This document shows positions 30,101 through 41,859 of a stretch of DNA of 64,000 nt, piece after piece (positions within the stretch are counted from its first letter, which is position 1; the number at the start of each line of letters is the position of its first letter). Both the position numbers and the translations under genes were made by a program. Source of the stretch: Panopea generosa (Eukaryota; Mollusca; Bivalvia; Adapedonta; Hiatellidae); NCBI GenBank assembly GCA_029582155.1, contig CM055895.1, forward strand, positions 22,766,462 to 22,830,461, given 5' to 3'. The notes under the pieces are model-generated. The model ran no database searches. It saw only the letters and a program-made list of their open reading frames with translations, and was not told where the DNA came from.

Positions 30101-32340
30101 CACAGGGCCATGAACTATTCAAATGTCATGGCCCCAGCAGAATTATCATGGCCCTAACTATTTTCAATGAAAGACACTAAAATTATTAATTTTGATGCTT
30201 ACACTGAGTTACATGTTTAGCGTTACTAAGCGTTATACTCCTTGTAAAACAAAGCTATGTTTTTTGTTCTTAGAAGCATTTCTGTTATCATCCCCGCCCG
30301 CCCCCCTAATTTTCCTGCTGCCCCAACACTTTATTTTCATACATTTTTTTACAAAAAAAATAGGAAAAATTTAAGAAATAAAATAAAAAATAAAATCCTC
30401 CCATCCTCCCAATTTTTAAGAACAATTTGGATGAGAATCTAGCAATTGATTTGTAATTGCCTTACCTAAAAATTAAAAAAAAAATTAAAACATTTGTCAT
30501 GGCCCGACGTCCTTGAACTTAAAATATATGATAGCGAGAGGCAATTTATCAAAGCCCTGAGCAATCGGGTCTCCGTTAATGTCGCACACTGGTTGATATG
30601 ATCTGTATGTTGAGGTGATGAATAATTCATATTATTAGTTAGTTGAGATAATCTGTAAGTTGAGGTGACTAATAATTCATATTACTAGTTAGTTGAGATA
30701 ACCATTAAGTTGAGGTTACCAAATAATTGAGATGGCTGGGTAGTTGAGGTGACTTACTATGACATTTTATTAGTAACAATGACAAGGTTATTTATATGAC
30801 TAAATAGTTGAAATGAATTACTAAGTAGTTGAAATGACTGGGTAGTTGAGATGATTTTGAAATGACCAAATAGTTGAGAGAAATAGATAATTTAGTCGAC
30901 TATGTAGATGGTATAACTATGCAGTTGAGATAGCTAGATAATTGAATTGACTAAGTTGTTGAAATGATTGTTAACTGAGTTATGGGACTAAGTGGCTGAG
31001 CATACAAGTTGAGATGACTTATCAATTGCAGGTGGTGCCAGGTGAAACTGCACTGGCATTTTATACTGCCAAAAATCCCACAGACAAGCCCGTGATTGGT
31101 ATATCTACTTACACTGTGCTCCCGTATGCAGCAGCACCATACTTTAACAAGATTCAGGTAAGACTAGTTGTACATGCATTTCTTCATTGAAATTCAGAAA
31201 ACTATTTAGATAAAAAGGGAGTAAGGAAAAAAAGTACCTGTTGACCCCAAGACAATTATAGGCATAACACACCTATTGGAAACAGGAACTACTTCTGTGG
31301 GAATGTTGCATGATGGCAGTAATAAATAATCCTTGTTTCTTCTTTAAATGCATTTTTCTTATTTAAATATTCATTTTATTAGCTCCTTGGGATGAAGTCC
31401 AAGGAGAGCTATTGCCATGACCCCAGCATCGGCGGCGGCATCATCGGCGGTGTCATCTTTAGACACCCAGGTTTAACTTTTGTGTTTAAGATATCTATGC
31501 AACCACTCATTGGATGTGAATGAGGCTTCGCATGTGTGTTCACCATCATCAATGGAACATACTCGAACAAGAACCATAACTCTGGGTTGCATTTTGGCAC
31601 AGTTATAGCCCTTTTTGAACTTAGGCACCCAGGTTAAACTGTTGCGTTTAGTTAATTTAAGTTTAAGATATCTATGCAACCACTCATTGGATATGAATGA
31701 AACTTCGCATGTGTGTTCACCATCATCAATGGAACACACAGAGACAAGAACCATAACTCTGGGTTGCATTTTGGAATAGTTATGACCTTTTTTCAACTTA
31801 ATTTTTCAGATTAAAGTTTTTTATCAGGTAAGATATCTCTGCAACCACTAACTGGATATGAATGAAACTTTGCATGTGTGTTCACCATCATCAGTGGAAC
31901 ACACAGAGACAAGAACCGTAACTCTTGATTTTTGCATTTAGTTGTGTTTAAGTTTAAGATATCTATGCAACCACTCATTGGATATGAATGAAACTTTGCA
32001 TGTCTGTAGACACCCTGGTTAACTTTTGTGCTAAGTTGCTTTTAAGTTTTAGTATTTGCCTCGTACCTCGATCTTTGCATGGGTGGTTAGTTTTATCCAA
32101 TCCGTGAGCTTTGTTGTCTTCTGACAACTCTTGTTTGAATGGCATTATTGATGCATTGGAACATTTTGAAAGCATTGTCATGTTTGGAAATTGAGGAATT
32201 AATATCTTATTGCTGAAGTCTACTTTCAGACTTATTTCACTTTAATAGACCTATTGCTTTTTATGCTTGTTTTCATGTATTTATTGTTTTATTTTCAGTG
32301 TTTTTGCTTTGAAGAACAGATATTGAATCCCCATGAACAG
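26722..32340 (+). CDS. COX11: COX11, mitochondrial copper chaperone for cytochrome c oxidase (4 exons seen, C-terminus missing)
   Basis: COX11 is anchored in the inner mitochondrial membrane and delivers copper to the CuB site of subunit 1 of complex IV. Exons: 26722-27156, 28355-28516, 31032-31157, 32299-32340; all introns are phase 0 with GT-AG ends. Residues 1 to about 115 are a Ser/Arg/Lys-rich mitochondrial targeting region. A membrane helix (VVLYFVSVLILMVGVAYAGV) precedes PLYKMFCQ with conserved Cys144. Then come the FGLGGSA motif, the immunoglobulin-like domain with VVPGETALAFYTAKNPTDKP, and the copper-binding CFCF at residues 242-245. The 255 residues present compare with about 276 in human COX11; the final VDMP...SYTFFEAKEG part is not visible downstream in this window. 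Confidence 0.95.
27280..27965. repeat. Array of about 160 bp units in COX11 intron 1
   Basis: Four diverged units marked by ACAACTCTTCCTACAGTTTT, TTGATTCTA.TGAAACTTG and a following block with CTGAACAT and GTCTTGGCATTC. Confidence 0.8.
28096..28322. mobile_element. M1 MITE copy
   Basis: ACAGTAGAACTTCTTTGACTGG to CCATTGAAATTCTACTCT. Interior GGTATGATGTTGAACAATAC, TTAGCTGGAACAACCC. In COX11 intron 1, just before exon 2. Confidence 0.72.
28355..28516 (+). CDS. COX11: COX11 exon 2
   Basis: 54 codons: QFGLGGSAEYSRNHDSSKVE, then HMQKIEDREIVVTFSADTAS, then TLNWDFKPQQHKIT. It matches the first strands of the COX11 beta-sandwich (I-x-F-x-A-D...L-x-W-x-F-x-P-x-Q). The acceptor is TTTAAG|CAA and the donor is ACA|GTAAGA. 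Confidence 0.94.
29015..29745 (+). repeat. 51-bp minisatellite, about 14 copies, in COX11 intron 2
   Basis: Unit GAGATGACTGTAGTTTAGAT, GATTGTGTAGTTTACTGTTT, ATGGAGAAGTT. Copies become more alike toward 29700. Confidence 0.93.
29746..31020 (+). repeat. Degenerate extension of the minisatellite (GTTGAGATGACCAGTAA type)
   Basis: Short units such as AGTTGAGATGACCAG and ACTAATAATTCAGATTACTA continue up to just before COX11 exon 3, broken at 30067-30591 by an inserted element. Confidence 0.75.
30067..30591. mobile_element. hAT-like non-autonomous element inside the minisatellite
   Basis: Left end CAGTGTGCAACATAAAC; right end, on the other strand, CAGTGTGCGACATTAAC. The 5' CAG start and short terminal repeat suit hAT. 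Flanks share GTTGA, but a clean 8-bp duplication is not visible in this repetitive target. Interior repeats CATGGCCC; no transposase. Confidence 0.6.
31032..31157 (+). CDS. COX11: COX11 exon 3
   Basis: 42 codons: VVPGETALAFYTAKNPTDKP, then VIGISTYTVLPYAAAPYFNK, then IQ. This is the best conserved block of COX11. The acceptor is TTGCAG|GTG and the donor is CAG|GTAAGA. Confidence 0.96.
31380..32040. repeat. Array of about 170 bp units in COX11 intron 3
   Basis: Begins with an inverted pair AGCTCCTTGGGATGAAGTCC / AAGGAGAGCT. Units carry AAGATATCTATGCAACCACT, CATTGGATATGAATGAAACT, GTGTTCACCATCATCA.TGG and CATAACTCTGGGTTGCATTT. Three to four copies. Confidence 0.83.
32299..32340 (+). CDS. COX11: COX11 exon 4 (CFCF copper site)
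   Basis: 14 codons, CFCFEEQILNPHEQ, carrying the two copper-binding cysteines. The acceptor is TTTTCAG|TGT and the donor is CAG|GTAGAA. A read-through beyond the donor stops after a short non-conserved stretch, so splicing at 32341 is assumed. Confidence 0.93.
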
Positions 32341-34304
32341 GTAGAAATTTGTCTTGTCTATTTTTATGATGTTTTGTTTATAGTGTGTTTTATCATACCA
32401 TTGTTTGTACCAGTGATTATATAGATAAACTGTGTGCCTGATAAAATTGACTTTATCAGACAGGTTGTTTCAATGGCTAATCAGCCAAATTTAACAAAGA
32501 TGTTACATTGTACCACATTTAATTAACATTTATTTGATTCTAAAGAAAAACATAATTTAACATGAAAGCGGAATACATATTTATTGTAACATGGATTTAT
32601 AGCATGATAAAAAATAGTACAGTATGACAGATTGACATGATGAAAATGGAAGTATGACATAGAGTGGCATAAAGAAAAGCTTTTAACCCAGCCTCAACAG
32701 ATAATCCATTTATTATATGGTACATATACATGCATTTTGACATATTCAAAAAGTCACTTTTACATTTTTTAACATATTGCTTTTTTGGATCAGTTTGTCA
32801 CAGGTCAAGGCCATTTCAACACAATTCTGCCAAAAATAACGAATTGGATACAGCCTTGTCATACATTCTATCAGTAATTTCCACCACAAACATGTAATTG
32901 CCATGGTGATTTTTTAAAAAAAAAATTACTGTTAGAATTTTAGATACAATAAATTACTGTGGCACATTGGGAAGTTGAATAGATTATTAAAAGATTCAGT
33001 AACTTTTTTGTATCTACACTGTAAGTTCGAAAGTGTAAATTCTACAGCCTTGATACTTTAATACAAAATTGTCCTTCAATAATGAAGAATCCTATTGTTT
33101 TTGATTGATCAGATGGGTCAAAGGTCAAGGTCATTGTAACCTTTTTATTTATAACTAAATAAACTTCAACACCATGAGCACTACAGTAGTAATACTGTTT
33201 TAATTTTACTTGTTTCCATATTATTTTCATGAAAATATCTGCAAACAGGTATGCTGCATCAAATAGCACCTTTATTTGTCTCCTTTAATGTTATTACCTG
33301 CAGTAAATAACTGGCATTTCCATGGTTAAATTGGTCCTTATATATCCAGTCTAATTTTAATTAATAAGCTCTTTTGGTGGGTATTTTTACTGAGGGATAT
33401 TGAAAGAAAAGCTTAAGTAGCCCAATGTGTCTTAAAGAGAAAAAGCAAAAGAAGAATGTTTCTACAAAATATGTTTTGATTGAATTTAGCTAAGAAAATC
33501 TATTTAACTGTATTAATGTCATTTCATATAAAGGTGTTGTTTTATTATTAAGATCTTTTAATGCAGCAGTACGTAAACATTTAAACCTATATTTTGTGTC
33601 TGCAATGAAATGGTTCAATATGTCCACATTATATCAAGTATATTTAAACTATTGTGTAGTGGTAGAATTGTGCGAATTAATCAGAACATAAACTTGAGCA
33701 TAAAAAAACAAAAATCAACAGTATTGACAATTCATCGTGTGAAATTATAATTGTTCAATAATTCCTTTATATTATTTATCTTTTTTTTTTATATTATCTG
33801 CCAAACATGAAAGACAACTCTCTTTGCTTAACAGTGATACAGTTAGTAGTAGTTACTTCCCTTAGATGACAGGTATAATTATTAGAGTCCTAAGATTTTT
33901 TTCATTGCAATTTAAATTTATTTATCCAGCTGTGCATGCTCTCCGGGGATTGTGATTTATATTATGAACACCTGTATTTAGCATTCACCTGTCATAAAGA
34001 CAATATTTTCTTAAGAATCATGTTTTAGGTTTTGTTTGCCAGTTACTTGGGGTAGGTTGCTGACCGTACATCTAAGTATCTGTAATGACATTAATTTATC
34101 ATTATAAATGACTAATAGAAACTGATATAATTATGCCAAGAAGTGTAAATATAACTTCATGGAAACCATTTCTTTTCTTGTTCCCTGATCCCTGAAAAAT
34201 ACATGGTAAATGTACTTATTTGATTAATGTGATAAGTTCAATTATTATCAAATTTAATTAAACTCCTTGACAAAGATGATAATGATAGTGCTACTGAAAG
34301 TCTT
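32341..34304. other. COX11 intron 4 or downstream DNA, no exon seen
   Basis: AT-rich. A TCAAAGGTCAAGGTCATTGT motif at about 33118 resembles the motif in the 46-kb array. No match to the expected COX11 C-terminus (VDMP...SYTFFEAKEG). Confidence 0.5.
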
Positions 34305-34565
34305 CTGGGCATGGTTAGCCCAGTCAGTAACATGTCTGACTATTCAGGGTTCATGAGTTTGAATCCCCACACAGCCACAGTCTATTTGATGATTGATATA
34401 TGACATTGGATCGCATTATTATTCGTCTCCCAACACTGATTCAAGTGGGATACTGACTTCTGGAGATGAGTGTGCTCGGGTACTGGTAAATCTTCAAGGA
34501 TTCCAGAAAAGAGTGGTTTGGTTAACAGATCATCTGTAAGCCTTGACTGGCATAAAAATGACTAA
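34305..34565 (+). repeat. SINE-C copy
   Basis: tRNA-like head GTTAGCCCAGTCAGTAACAT with a B box-like GAGTTTGAATCCCC. The body holds GCTCGGGTACTGGTAAATCT and GGTTAACAGATCATCTGTAA. Confidence 0.78.
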
Positions 34566-34911
34566 TCAAACAATTCTTCAGAGCCTTACATGATTAACTC
34601 ATTAAATAAACTCAATAATGAACATGCACTCATGTCAGATATTCTACACTTTGCTTCATATTACTGCAATAGATGCCAACATCAGTACATTACTACCTTA
34701 TACCCCAAAATAAATGCTCCCACCTAATAAAGGCTCACACCCATTTTTATGATAAGTTGGCTTAACCCTCAGGAATTAGTCTTTAATAAATATATTATAA
34801 CACTCATGAATATCTGGTCTGGTTTAGACATTTCAAAAGTTTCAAAAAATATTTTTTTATTACTTCAGTATTGGCTGTCTTTTTATTTTATTTATTCGGG
34901 GGTTTACGGTA

Positions 34912-35107
34912 CAACAGAACTTTGTTGACTCGAACACAGATGGCTAGAACACCATCTATAACTCCAACTACTTATCTAGTCCTGAACTGATTTCTTATTT
35001 GGATATATATGCATGTACATGACATTGTATGGTAGGATACTGAACAATACTTGAACAACCCTTAACTTGAACTGTCGGGTTTGAGTCATCGAAGTTTTAC
35101 TGTATTT
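34912..35107. mobile_element. M1 MITE copy
   Basis: ACAGAACTTTGTTGACTCGA to GAGTCATCGAAGTTTTACTGT. Interior GGCTAGAACACCATCTATAA and GGTAGGATACTGAACAATAC. Confidence 0.75.
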
Positions 35108-35584
35108 TAGTGTGTGCAGATTTTAATAATCAGCATATTACAGGAAAAACATTGTAATCAATTTTACTTTGAATGTTATCAGATAATTTTTTATTTTATT
35201 TATATTTTCAAATTCTTCAAATAGTGAAGTACAGTGTTTGCCAACAGCTCTTGACTTATCTTTCCCAACTATCTGTATAGAATAATGATCATGCAAAATA
35301 ATCAGCATGCATTGCAAGAAAGCACCAAATGTGTTGTGGGTAATTGAGCCTTTGATACAGTATTGTGCCAATGCAAGAATTTCCTATTAGGCAAGTTATC
35401 ACTTTGTTATAGACTAGTAAGGCCACTTAAGTCTTGTATGGTAATGTTAGATTGACACAGATTTGATCTCAAGATACAGTTGTGGTTGTGTGGAAAAAGA
35501 CAGTTAAGACACCGTGCATTGAGATAAAGACTTTGCTCAATTTTTGGCGTTTATTTTGACCTTGGAATGTGATCCTCTGCCAAG

Positions 35585-35745
35585 TCCCTGCATGTTCTCT
35601 ATTCTGACTGACTCAAATGATGAAGTTATCAGTTACTTGCGGAGATGGGGTGTCCTCGAGTACTGGATTTAAGGATCCCAGGAAACAGTGGTTAGGTTAA
35701 CTGATCGTCTGTTAGCCCTCGGTGGCATAAAAATGATGCTAAATA
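35585..35745 (+). repeat. SINE-C, 3' part
   Basis: Shares GTTACTTGCGGAGATGGGGT, CGAGTACTGG, CCAGGAAACAGTGGTTAGGT and CTGATCGTCTGT with the other SINE-C copies. Confidence 0.72.
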
Positions 35746-35941
35746 TTCAGTCATTCACTATTCTGACCCTCAAGGATGAGATTTGTCTACCTGGTATAGA
35801 TACACTGGTTTAATATTGTTCTCATTCATTTTAGTCACATGATCGATCCTCAGTAATGGCCGTCATTACAAAAATATCTTACATTTTAAATGTGTTTTAC
35901 CTCAAAAATTAAACAGATATAATATTAAGAAATATAAAAGC

Positions 35942-36125
35942 AGGGAGGTAGTGCAGTGGATAGAATGTTGACTGCTCAGGCTAGAAGTTGCATGTTTGAT
36001 ACACCACTCAACCTGGTGACTTCAAAAATCAACACTCAGTACTAGCTCTACCCAGCAAGCGTACTAGAGAGGGGTTCATATAAGATCTAAGCTTACATTG
36101 CAATCAAGCTTAAATAAGTACATGT
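35942..36125 (+). repeat. SINE-D copy
   Basis: tRNA-like head (GGTAGTGCAGTGGATAGAAT, GAAGTTGCATGTTTGATAC), then CAACACTCAGTACTAGCTCT and tail AATCAAGCTTAAATAAGTA. Confidence 0.75.
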
Positions 36126-36389
36126 ATGCTTAAAGTAAATCATTAACAGTCTTAGTTGTAAGCAAGAAAAAATGGCATGCATATATGAAATACCAAGCCT
36201 TGATACCTCTATTTTAATTTGAACTTCAGCAGTGCCTCAGTTCCAATAACAACATAGAAGTCTCAGTAGACATGTTAGATTCTTATAATCCCTAACTTAA
36301 CAGTTGTTATATATTTTTATTATTTTGTCTACAAAAGTTGTTAACCCCCAGTTAGTGTTACCTCTTTATTTTAATACCATGCATGTCAT

Positions 36390-38600
36390 TATTGGATTTA
36401 CAGTGTACTCTGCATCTTAAATACTGTACAGTTAGCTGTTTGATGTGTACTCTCTATCATTGAATACTGTACAGTTCATTGGGTGTACAGTGGAATCTGA
36501 ATCTTGGAATACTTTACAGTTAGTTATTGGATGTGTAATGTACTCTGTATCTTAAAGTTATGTTAGATCTGGATGTGTAGTGCACTCCCCACCTTTAAAT
36601 ACTGTACAGTTAGCTCTTGAATGTGTAGTGTGCTCTCCACCTTTGAATACTTTACAGTTAGCTATTGGATGTGTGGTGTACTCTCCACCTTTCAATTCTG
36701 TACAGTTAGCTCTTGGATGTGTAGTGTACTCTCCATCTTTCAATTCTGTACAGTTAGCTCTTGGATGTGTAGTGTACTTTCCACCTTTAAATACTGTACA
36801 GTTAGCTCAATACTGTGTAGTGTACTCTCCACCTTTCTGTTCTGTACAGTTAGCTTGATAATTTGTAGTGTACTCTCCATCTTTAAAAAATGTACAGTTA
36901 GCTTAGTAATGTGTAGTGTACTCTCCACCTTTAAATTATGTACAGTAAGTTATTGGATTTGTAGTCTACTCTCCACCTTTAAATACTGTACAGTTAGCTA
37001 TTGGATGTGTAGTGTAGTCTCTACCTTTAAATACTGTACAACTAGGTCTTGGGTGTATAGTGTACTCTCCACCTTTAAATTCTGTACAGTTAGCTCTTGA
37101 GTGTGTAGTGTACTCTTTACCTTTAAATGCTGTACAGTTTGCTCTTGGATGTGTAGTGTACTCTCCACCTTTAAAAACTGTACAGTTAGCTATTGAATGT
37201 GTAGTGTACTCTCCACCTTTGAATACTATACAATTAGTTCTTGGATGTATAGTGTACTCTCCACCTTAAATTCTGTACAGTTAGCTGTTGGGTGTTTAGT
37301 GTACTCTCTACCTTTAAATACTGTGCATTTAGCTCTTTGATGTGTAGTGTACTCTCCACCTTTAAATACTGGTCAGTTATCACCATGGTGTGTAGTGTAC
37401 TCTCCACTTTTAAAAACTGTACAGTAAGCTATTGGATATGTAATGTACTATCAACCTTTAAATACTGTACAATAAGCTATTGGATGTGTAGTGTACTATC
37501 CACCTTTAAATTCTGTACAGTTAGCTCTTGGATGTGTATTGTACTGTCCACCTTTAAAAACTGTACAGTAAGCTTTTGGACATGTAGTGTACTCTCCACC
37601 TTTAAATACTGTACAGTTAGCTTGATAATGTGTAATGTACTCTTCACCTTTAAATTCTGTACAGTTAGCACTTGGATGTATAATGTACTCTCCACCTTTA
37701 AATACTGTACAGTTAGCTATTTGATATGTAGTGTACTCTCCACCATTGAATACTGTACAGTTAGCTATTGGATATGTAGTGTACTCTACATCATTGAATA
37801 CTGTACAGTTAGCTATTGGATGTGTATTGTACTCTCCACCTTTAAATACTGTATGGTTAGCTATTGGATGTGTACTCTCCACCATTGAATACTGTACAGT
37901 TAGCTTTTGTATATGTAGTGTACTCTCCACTTTTAGGTACTGTACAGTAAGCTATTGGATGTGTACTATCCACAATTGAATATTTCTGTGCATGTACAAT
38001 GTTATCCATATTTTTAAGTAGTGTGCAGTTTACTATTGGATGAATAGTGTACTCTTTTTCTTAAATACTATTGGATGTACAATATACTTTGCATGCTGCA
38101 ATGTTATGTATTGGATTTTTAGTGTACTCCCCTATTTCAATTACTGTATAGTTAGCTATTGGATGTGTAGTGTTTTCTGCATATTTTAATTATTTACAGT
38201 TAGCTAGTAAATATGTAGTGTACTCTGCATTTTGTACTGTTAGCTAGTGGATATATTGTTTAAATACTGTACAGTTAGCTATTGGATGTGTAGTGTACTC
38301 TTCATCTGTAGATTATGTACAATTTGGCTAGTGGATGTGTAGTGTACTCTGCATTTGTGTACAATTAGCTAGTGGATGTATAGTGTACTATTCACTTTTA
38401 CATACTGTACAGTTAGCTTTTGGATTGATTTTTAAGTACTTTACAGTTGAAATACTGTATATTATCTAGTGGAACTAAAATGTACTCTGCACCTTTAAAT
38501 ATTGTACAGTTAGCTTATGAATGTATAGTGAACGCTGCATATTTTTAAATACAGTTAGTTAGCGGATAGACAGTGACCTGATTGTTAAATACTATGCAGT
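36390..38600 (+). repeat. 48-bp minisatellite, about 45 copies
   Basis: Unit TACTGTACAGTTAGCTATTG, GATGTGTAGTGTACTCTCCA, CCTTTAAA. The core at 36570-37980 is regular and the edges are diverged. Because 48 is divisible by three, repetitive open frames up to about 198 codons run through it on both strands. They are not considered coding. Confidence 0.95.
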
Positions 38601-38933
38601 TTAGATACTATTCATTTATCTAACTACTTAACTATTGGGTGGACATGATCATCTCAACACCCACAGGACCAGGATTTCCCTGTCATGTAGTAGGAAAATG
38701 AGCATCCTGTCTGAACTATGTAACTTCGATTATTTTGTAATACACTTGTGTTAGGGGAAATCACACGGGATTTTGAAATATAATCAATGTAATGACAGAA
38801 GTTTGAAAGTTTTTGATTTGATAGTTTATTTTAATTAATTTTGACTCTTGTTAGTAACGTTGGCTTTGTTAATAGTATCTGTCTGGGCAGATCACCATCA
38901 TTGATGCAATGATTAAGAGAAAAAAAATCATCC
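38601..38933. other. Spacer, no feature seen
   Basis: AT-rich sequence between the minisatellite and T-family copy 1. Confidence 0.45.
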
Positions 38934-39483
38934 TTTAAAGGGAGTATACCAGGTAAAAACCCTATAAATGTCTTAAAAATATAAAATTATTTTTAAATGG
39001 TTAAAATACATCTCATGAACATTATAAATAAATCCAAATGGCTAAATATGTCAAATCTACCAAAATGTGACAAAATCAGAGTGGTATATACTTGAAACGA
39101 AATCCCAGTTCTATAAATAGACCACACTTAAATAATGCTAAACGGCCTTGGCAATGTCATGATTTGGACTCTTTCTAAGATGAGACCATTTTTACTACAT
39201 GTTGACCTGTATAACATTTCATATTGAAAACAAAATGAAATCACGTGACTCATTTAATACTTCACAAAATATGTTGCCATTTTAAGTGGGAAATCTATTT
39301 TAGTCTAACCTAGGCGCGTAGCCTAAGTTAGATAAGCCCTTTTTGATACATTATTTTGGCATGTTTGAATAAATATCCTTTTGGCAATATGAGGCCAATG
39401 AGTATAAATAGGCATGATTACTGGAAAAATACTTAAAGCCCATTTTAAAACTTTAAAAAATCCTGATACATTCCCTTTAAAGT
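38934..39483 (-). mobile_element. T-family non-autonomous DNA element, copy 1
   Basis: About 550 bp with terminal inverted repeats near TTAAAGGGAGTATACCAGG and, at the other end, CCTGATACATTCCCTTTAA. It matches 43824-44574 and 62551-63079 in order. No coding capacity seen. In reverse complement it has CATTATTTAAGTGTGG, the uninterrupted version of the MITE target. Confidence 0.75.
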
Positions 39484-40054
39484 TCTCAAATATATATTTT
39501 GGTTCATTAACAAGTTTTTGGTTCATTTACAAGTTTTTGTGTTTGTTTGACCATTGCTATTTGTTATTTATAACAATTTGAATATGTTTTGAACCTACGT
39601 GGACATACCGGTCTCAATGCAGTTGTTGACTTTTATCCTGTGTGATTTGGGGCAGGATATATTTCACGATATACTAAATACATCGTTTTTCAGCGGCATA
39701 ATGCGGATAATCTTTACCATCATCAAAATTCCTCATTTTTATATCAAGAGTTGATGGTTGTTTTAGAAGACCATAATGACTCTTGTTCATTGATTGTTTG
39801 AGGTCTGTCGCACTTGACACTCACTCTCTATGTGCTATATCAGATTTCCCCAAACATATACACTCAGTGAATTGACTGTTAGTATTAATGGTAGCAAGTG
39901 CTTGCAGGAAATGTGAAATGAAATGCTGATCAGCATTTCCTTTATATAAATGTTGTCGGAAAAACACTCTTATCGGTGCTGTTGTAATGATATAGACACC
40001 ATGTACACCAGGTTCTGAAGGCCGTCGTCTGTCGTCCATTGTTAACTTTTAGCT
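39484..40054. other. Spacer, no gene seen
   Basis: No recognised family; a short open frame at 39821-40039 has no recognisable features. Confidence 0.45.
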
Positions 40055-41130
40055 TCTAAAAACTTCTTTTCTGAAACCACCAGGGCATTATTGATATAAT
40101 TTCACAGAAATATTCCTTGGGTGACCCTCTACCAAGTTTGTTCAAGCCATATTGATTTGTCAAAAAACATGGCCCCCAGGCGGCGGGGCAAGTTTAATTA
40201 GTAAAAACTTAAAAAAATCTTCTTGTCAGAAACTATTTGCTCGATTTTAAAAAAAATTCACAGAAATGATCCTTGGGTGACCCTCTACCAAGTTTGTTCA
40301 AACCAACTTGATTCGTCAAAAAACATGGCGGCCATGGGGTGGGGTTAGTTTACTATATCAGCTATAGTAAAAACTTAAAAAATCTACTTGTCATAAACTT
40401 TTGGCTCGATTTTATAATAATTTCACAGAAATGTACCTTGGGTGACCCTCTACCAAGTTTGTTCAAGCCATTTTGATTTGTCAAAAAACATGGCTTCCAG
40501 GGGGCGGGGCAAGTTTAATAAGTAAGAACTTAAAAAATCTTCTTGTCAGAAACTATTGGCTTGATTTTAAAATAATTTCACAGAAATGTTTTTTGAGTGA
40601 CCCTCTACCAAGTTTGCTCAAGCCATCTTGATTCGTCAAAAAATATGGCAGCCAGGGGGTGGGGCTAGTTAACTATATCAGCTATAATAAAAACTTAAAA
40701 AATATTCTTGTCATAAACTACAGGCTCGATTTTAAAATAATTTCACAGAAATGTTTCTTGGGTGACCCTCTACCAAGTTTGTTCAAGCCATCTTGATTTG
40801 TCAAAAAACATGGCGACCAGGGTGTGTGGTTAGTTTACTATATAAGCTATTGTAAAAATTTAAAAAATCTTCTTGTCCGAAACCACCGGATCAATTTTAA
40901 AACAATTTCGCAGAAATGTTCCATGGGTGACCCTTTACCAAGTTTGTTCACGCAGTTGTGATTAGTTAAAAAACCCGACCACCACAGTGAGGTGCTAGTT
41001 TACTATATAGGCAGCTATAGTAAAAACTCCAAAAACATTCTTGTCAGAATCTACTGACCCTGTTTCAATGTAATTTCACCTAAATTTACCATGGGCGAAC
41101 CTCTACCAAGTTTGATCTCTTCTACGCGTC
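40055..41130. repeat. Array of 155-165 bp units
   Basis: GACCCTCTACCAAGTTTGTT recurs at about 40123, 40279, 40444, 40599 and 40764, with a diverged copy at 40929. The spacings of 156, 165, 155 and 165 alternate. Other markers: ATTTCACAGAAATGTTCCTT and CAAAAAACATGGCGGCCA. Confidence 0.9.
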
Positions 41131-41472
41131 TGTTACATCTTCAAAACAAATAAAATTTCTTGCAATCTCGTTTTTTTTTAATTTTGAGTGTACATGTATT
41201 ATATAATCTACTTAATCCGGTGAGCGATATAGTGCCATCTTGTTTTTTAAGTGAGTAACACGGTATGTATGTTGTATACCGTGTCTTTTTGTAAGGGCAA
41301 GATGTTTCCAAATATCAGATTTGCCACACTTGTTGTGAACAGTTTCCCATTTTCCCACCATTTTGATTACGCTTAATGTAGGCAATGGTATAACATGTGA
41401 TGATTTATTTTCAATAGTAACATGAATACCATGTAAAACTTTTCTGATTATGCATTACTTTTACAATTTAGA
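41131..41472. other. Spacer, no feature seen
   Basis: Contains the short inverted pair ACACGGTATG / CATACCGTGT at about 41260-41285 (ACACGGTATGTATGTTGTAT, ACCGTGT). Confidence 0.5.
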
Positions 41473-41795
41473 TGCACTGCAGCAGTGGTCTAGGGGTAGA
41501 GCGCCCGTCTTGCATGTGAAGGTTATGGGTTCGATCCTCGGCTGAGTCATACCAAATACTTGAAAATGGTATTTAAAGCTTCCTTGCTTGACACTCAGCA
41601 ACTAGAGGATAATTTTAGGTCTGGTTGGCCCAGTGTTAATGTAATGTGACTGGTCGGAGTACCATACCATGTGTCTGCAGCATTATTAGTACTCCAGCAT
41701 GGCATCGCTTAGAAAACTGTCACAAGTGACACTTTCACGATATAACTGAAAAATTGTTAAAAGCAATGCAATCACCATACAATAACAACTACAAT
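41473..41795 (+). repeat. SINE-B copy
   Basis: Head GCAGCAGTGGTCTAGGGGTA, B box GGGTTCGATCCTC, body and CAATAACAAC tail. Confidence 0.86.
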
Positions 41796-41859
41796 TAAGA
41801 CAACTAAAAAATTTTAAAAAGACAAAATATTACTTTCTTAAGTAAAACGGACACAAAAT

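Noticed and set aside
32341-32420. COX11 reading on past the CFCF exon (VEICLVYFYD...)
   Set aside because: It superficially resembles VDMPVFFYID but then becomes non-conserved and stops; a good donor CAG|GTAGAA is at the exon end.
36558-37979. Long repetitive open frames on both strands
   Set aside because: They follow from a 48-bp stop-free repeat unit; several frames are open at once and no start context, splice sites or known domain is seen.
41473-41550. Functional tRNA gene
   Set aside because: B box GGTTCGATCC is convincing, but it is the head of SINE-B with its usual body and tail.
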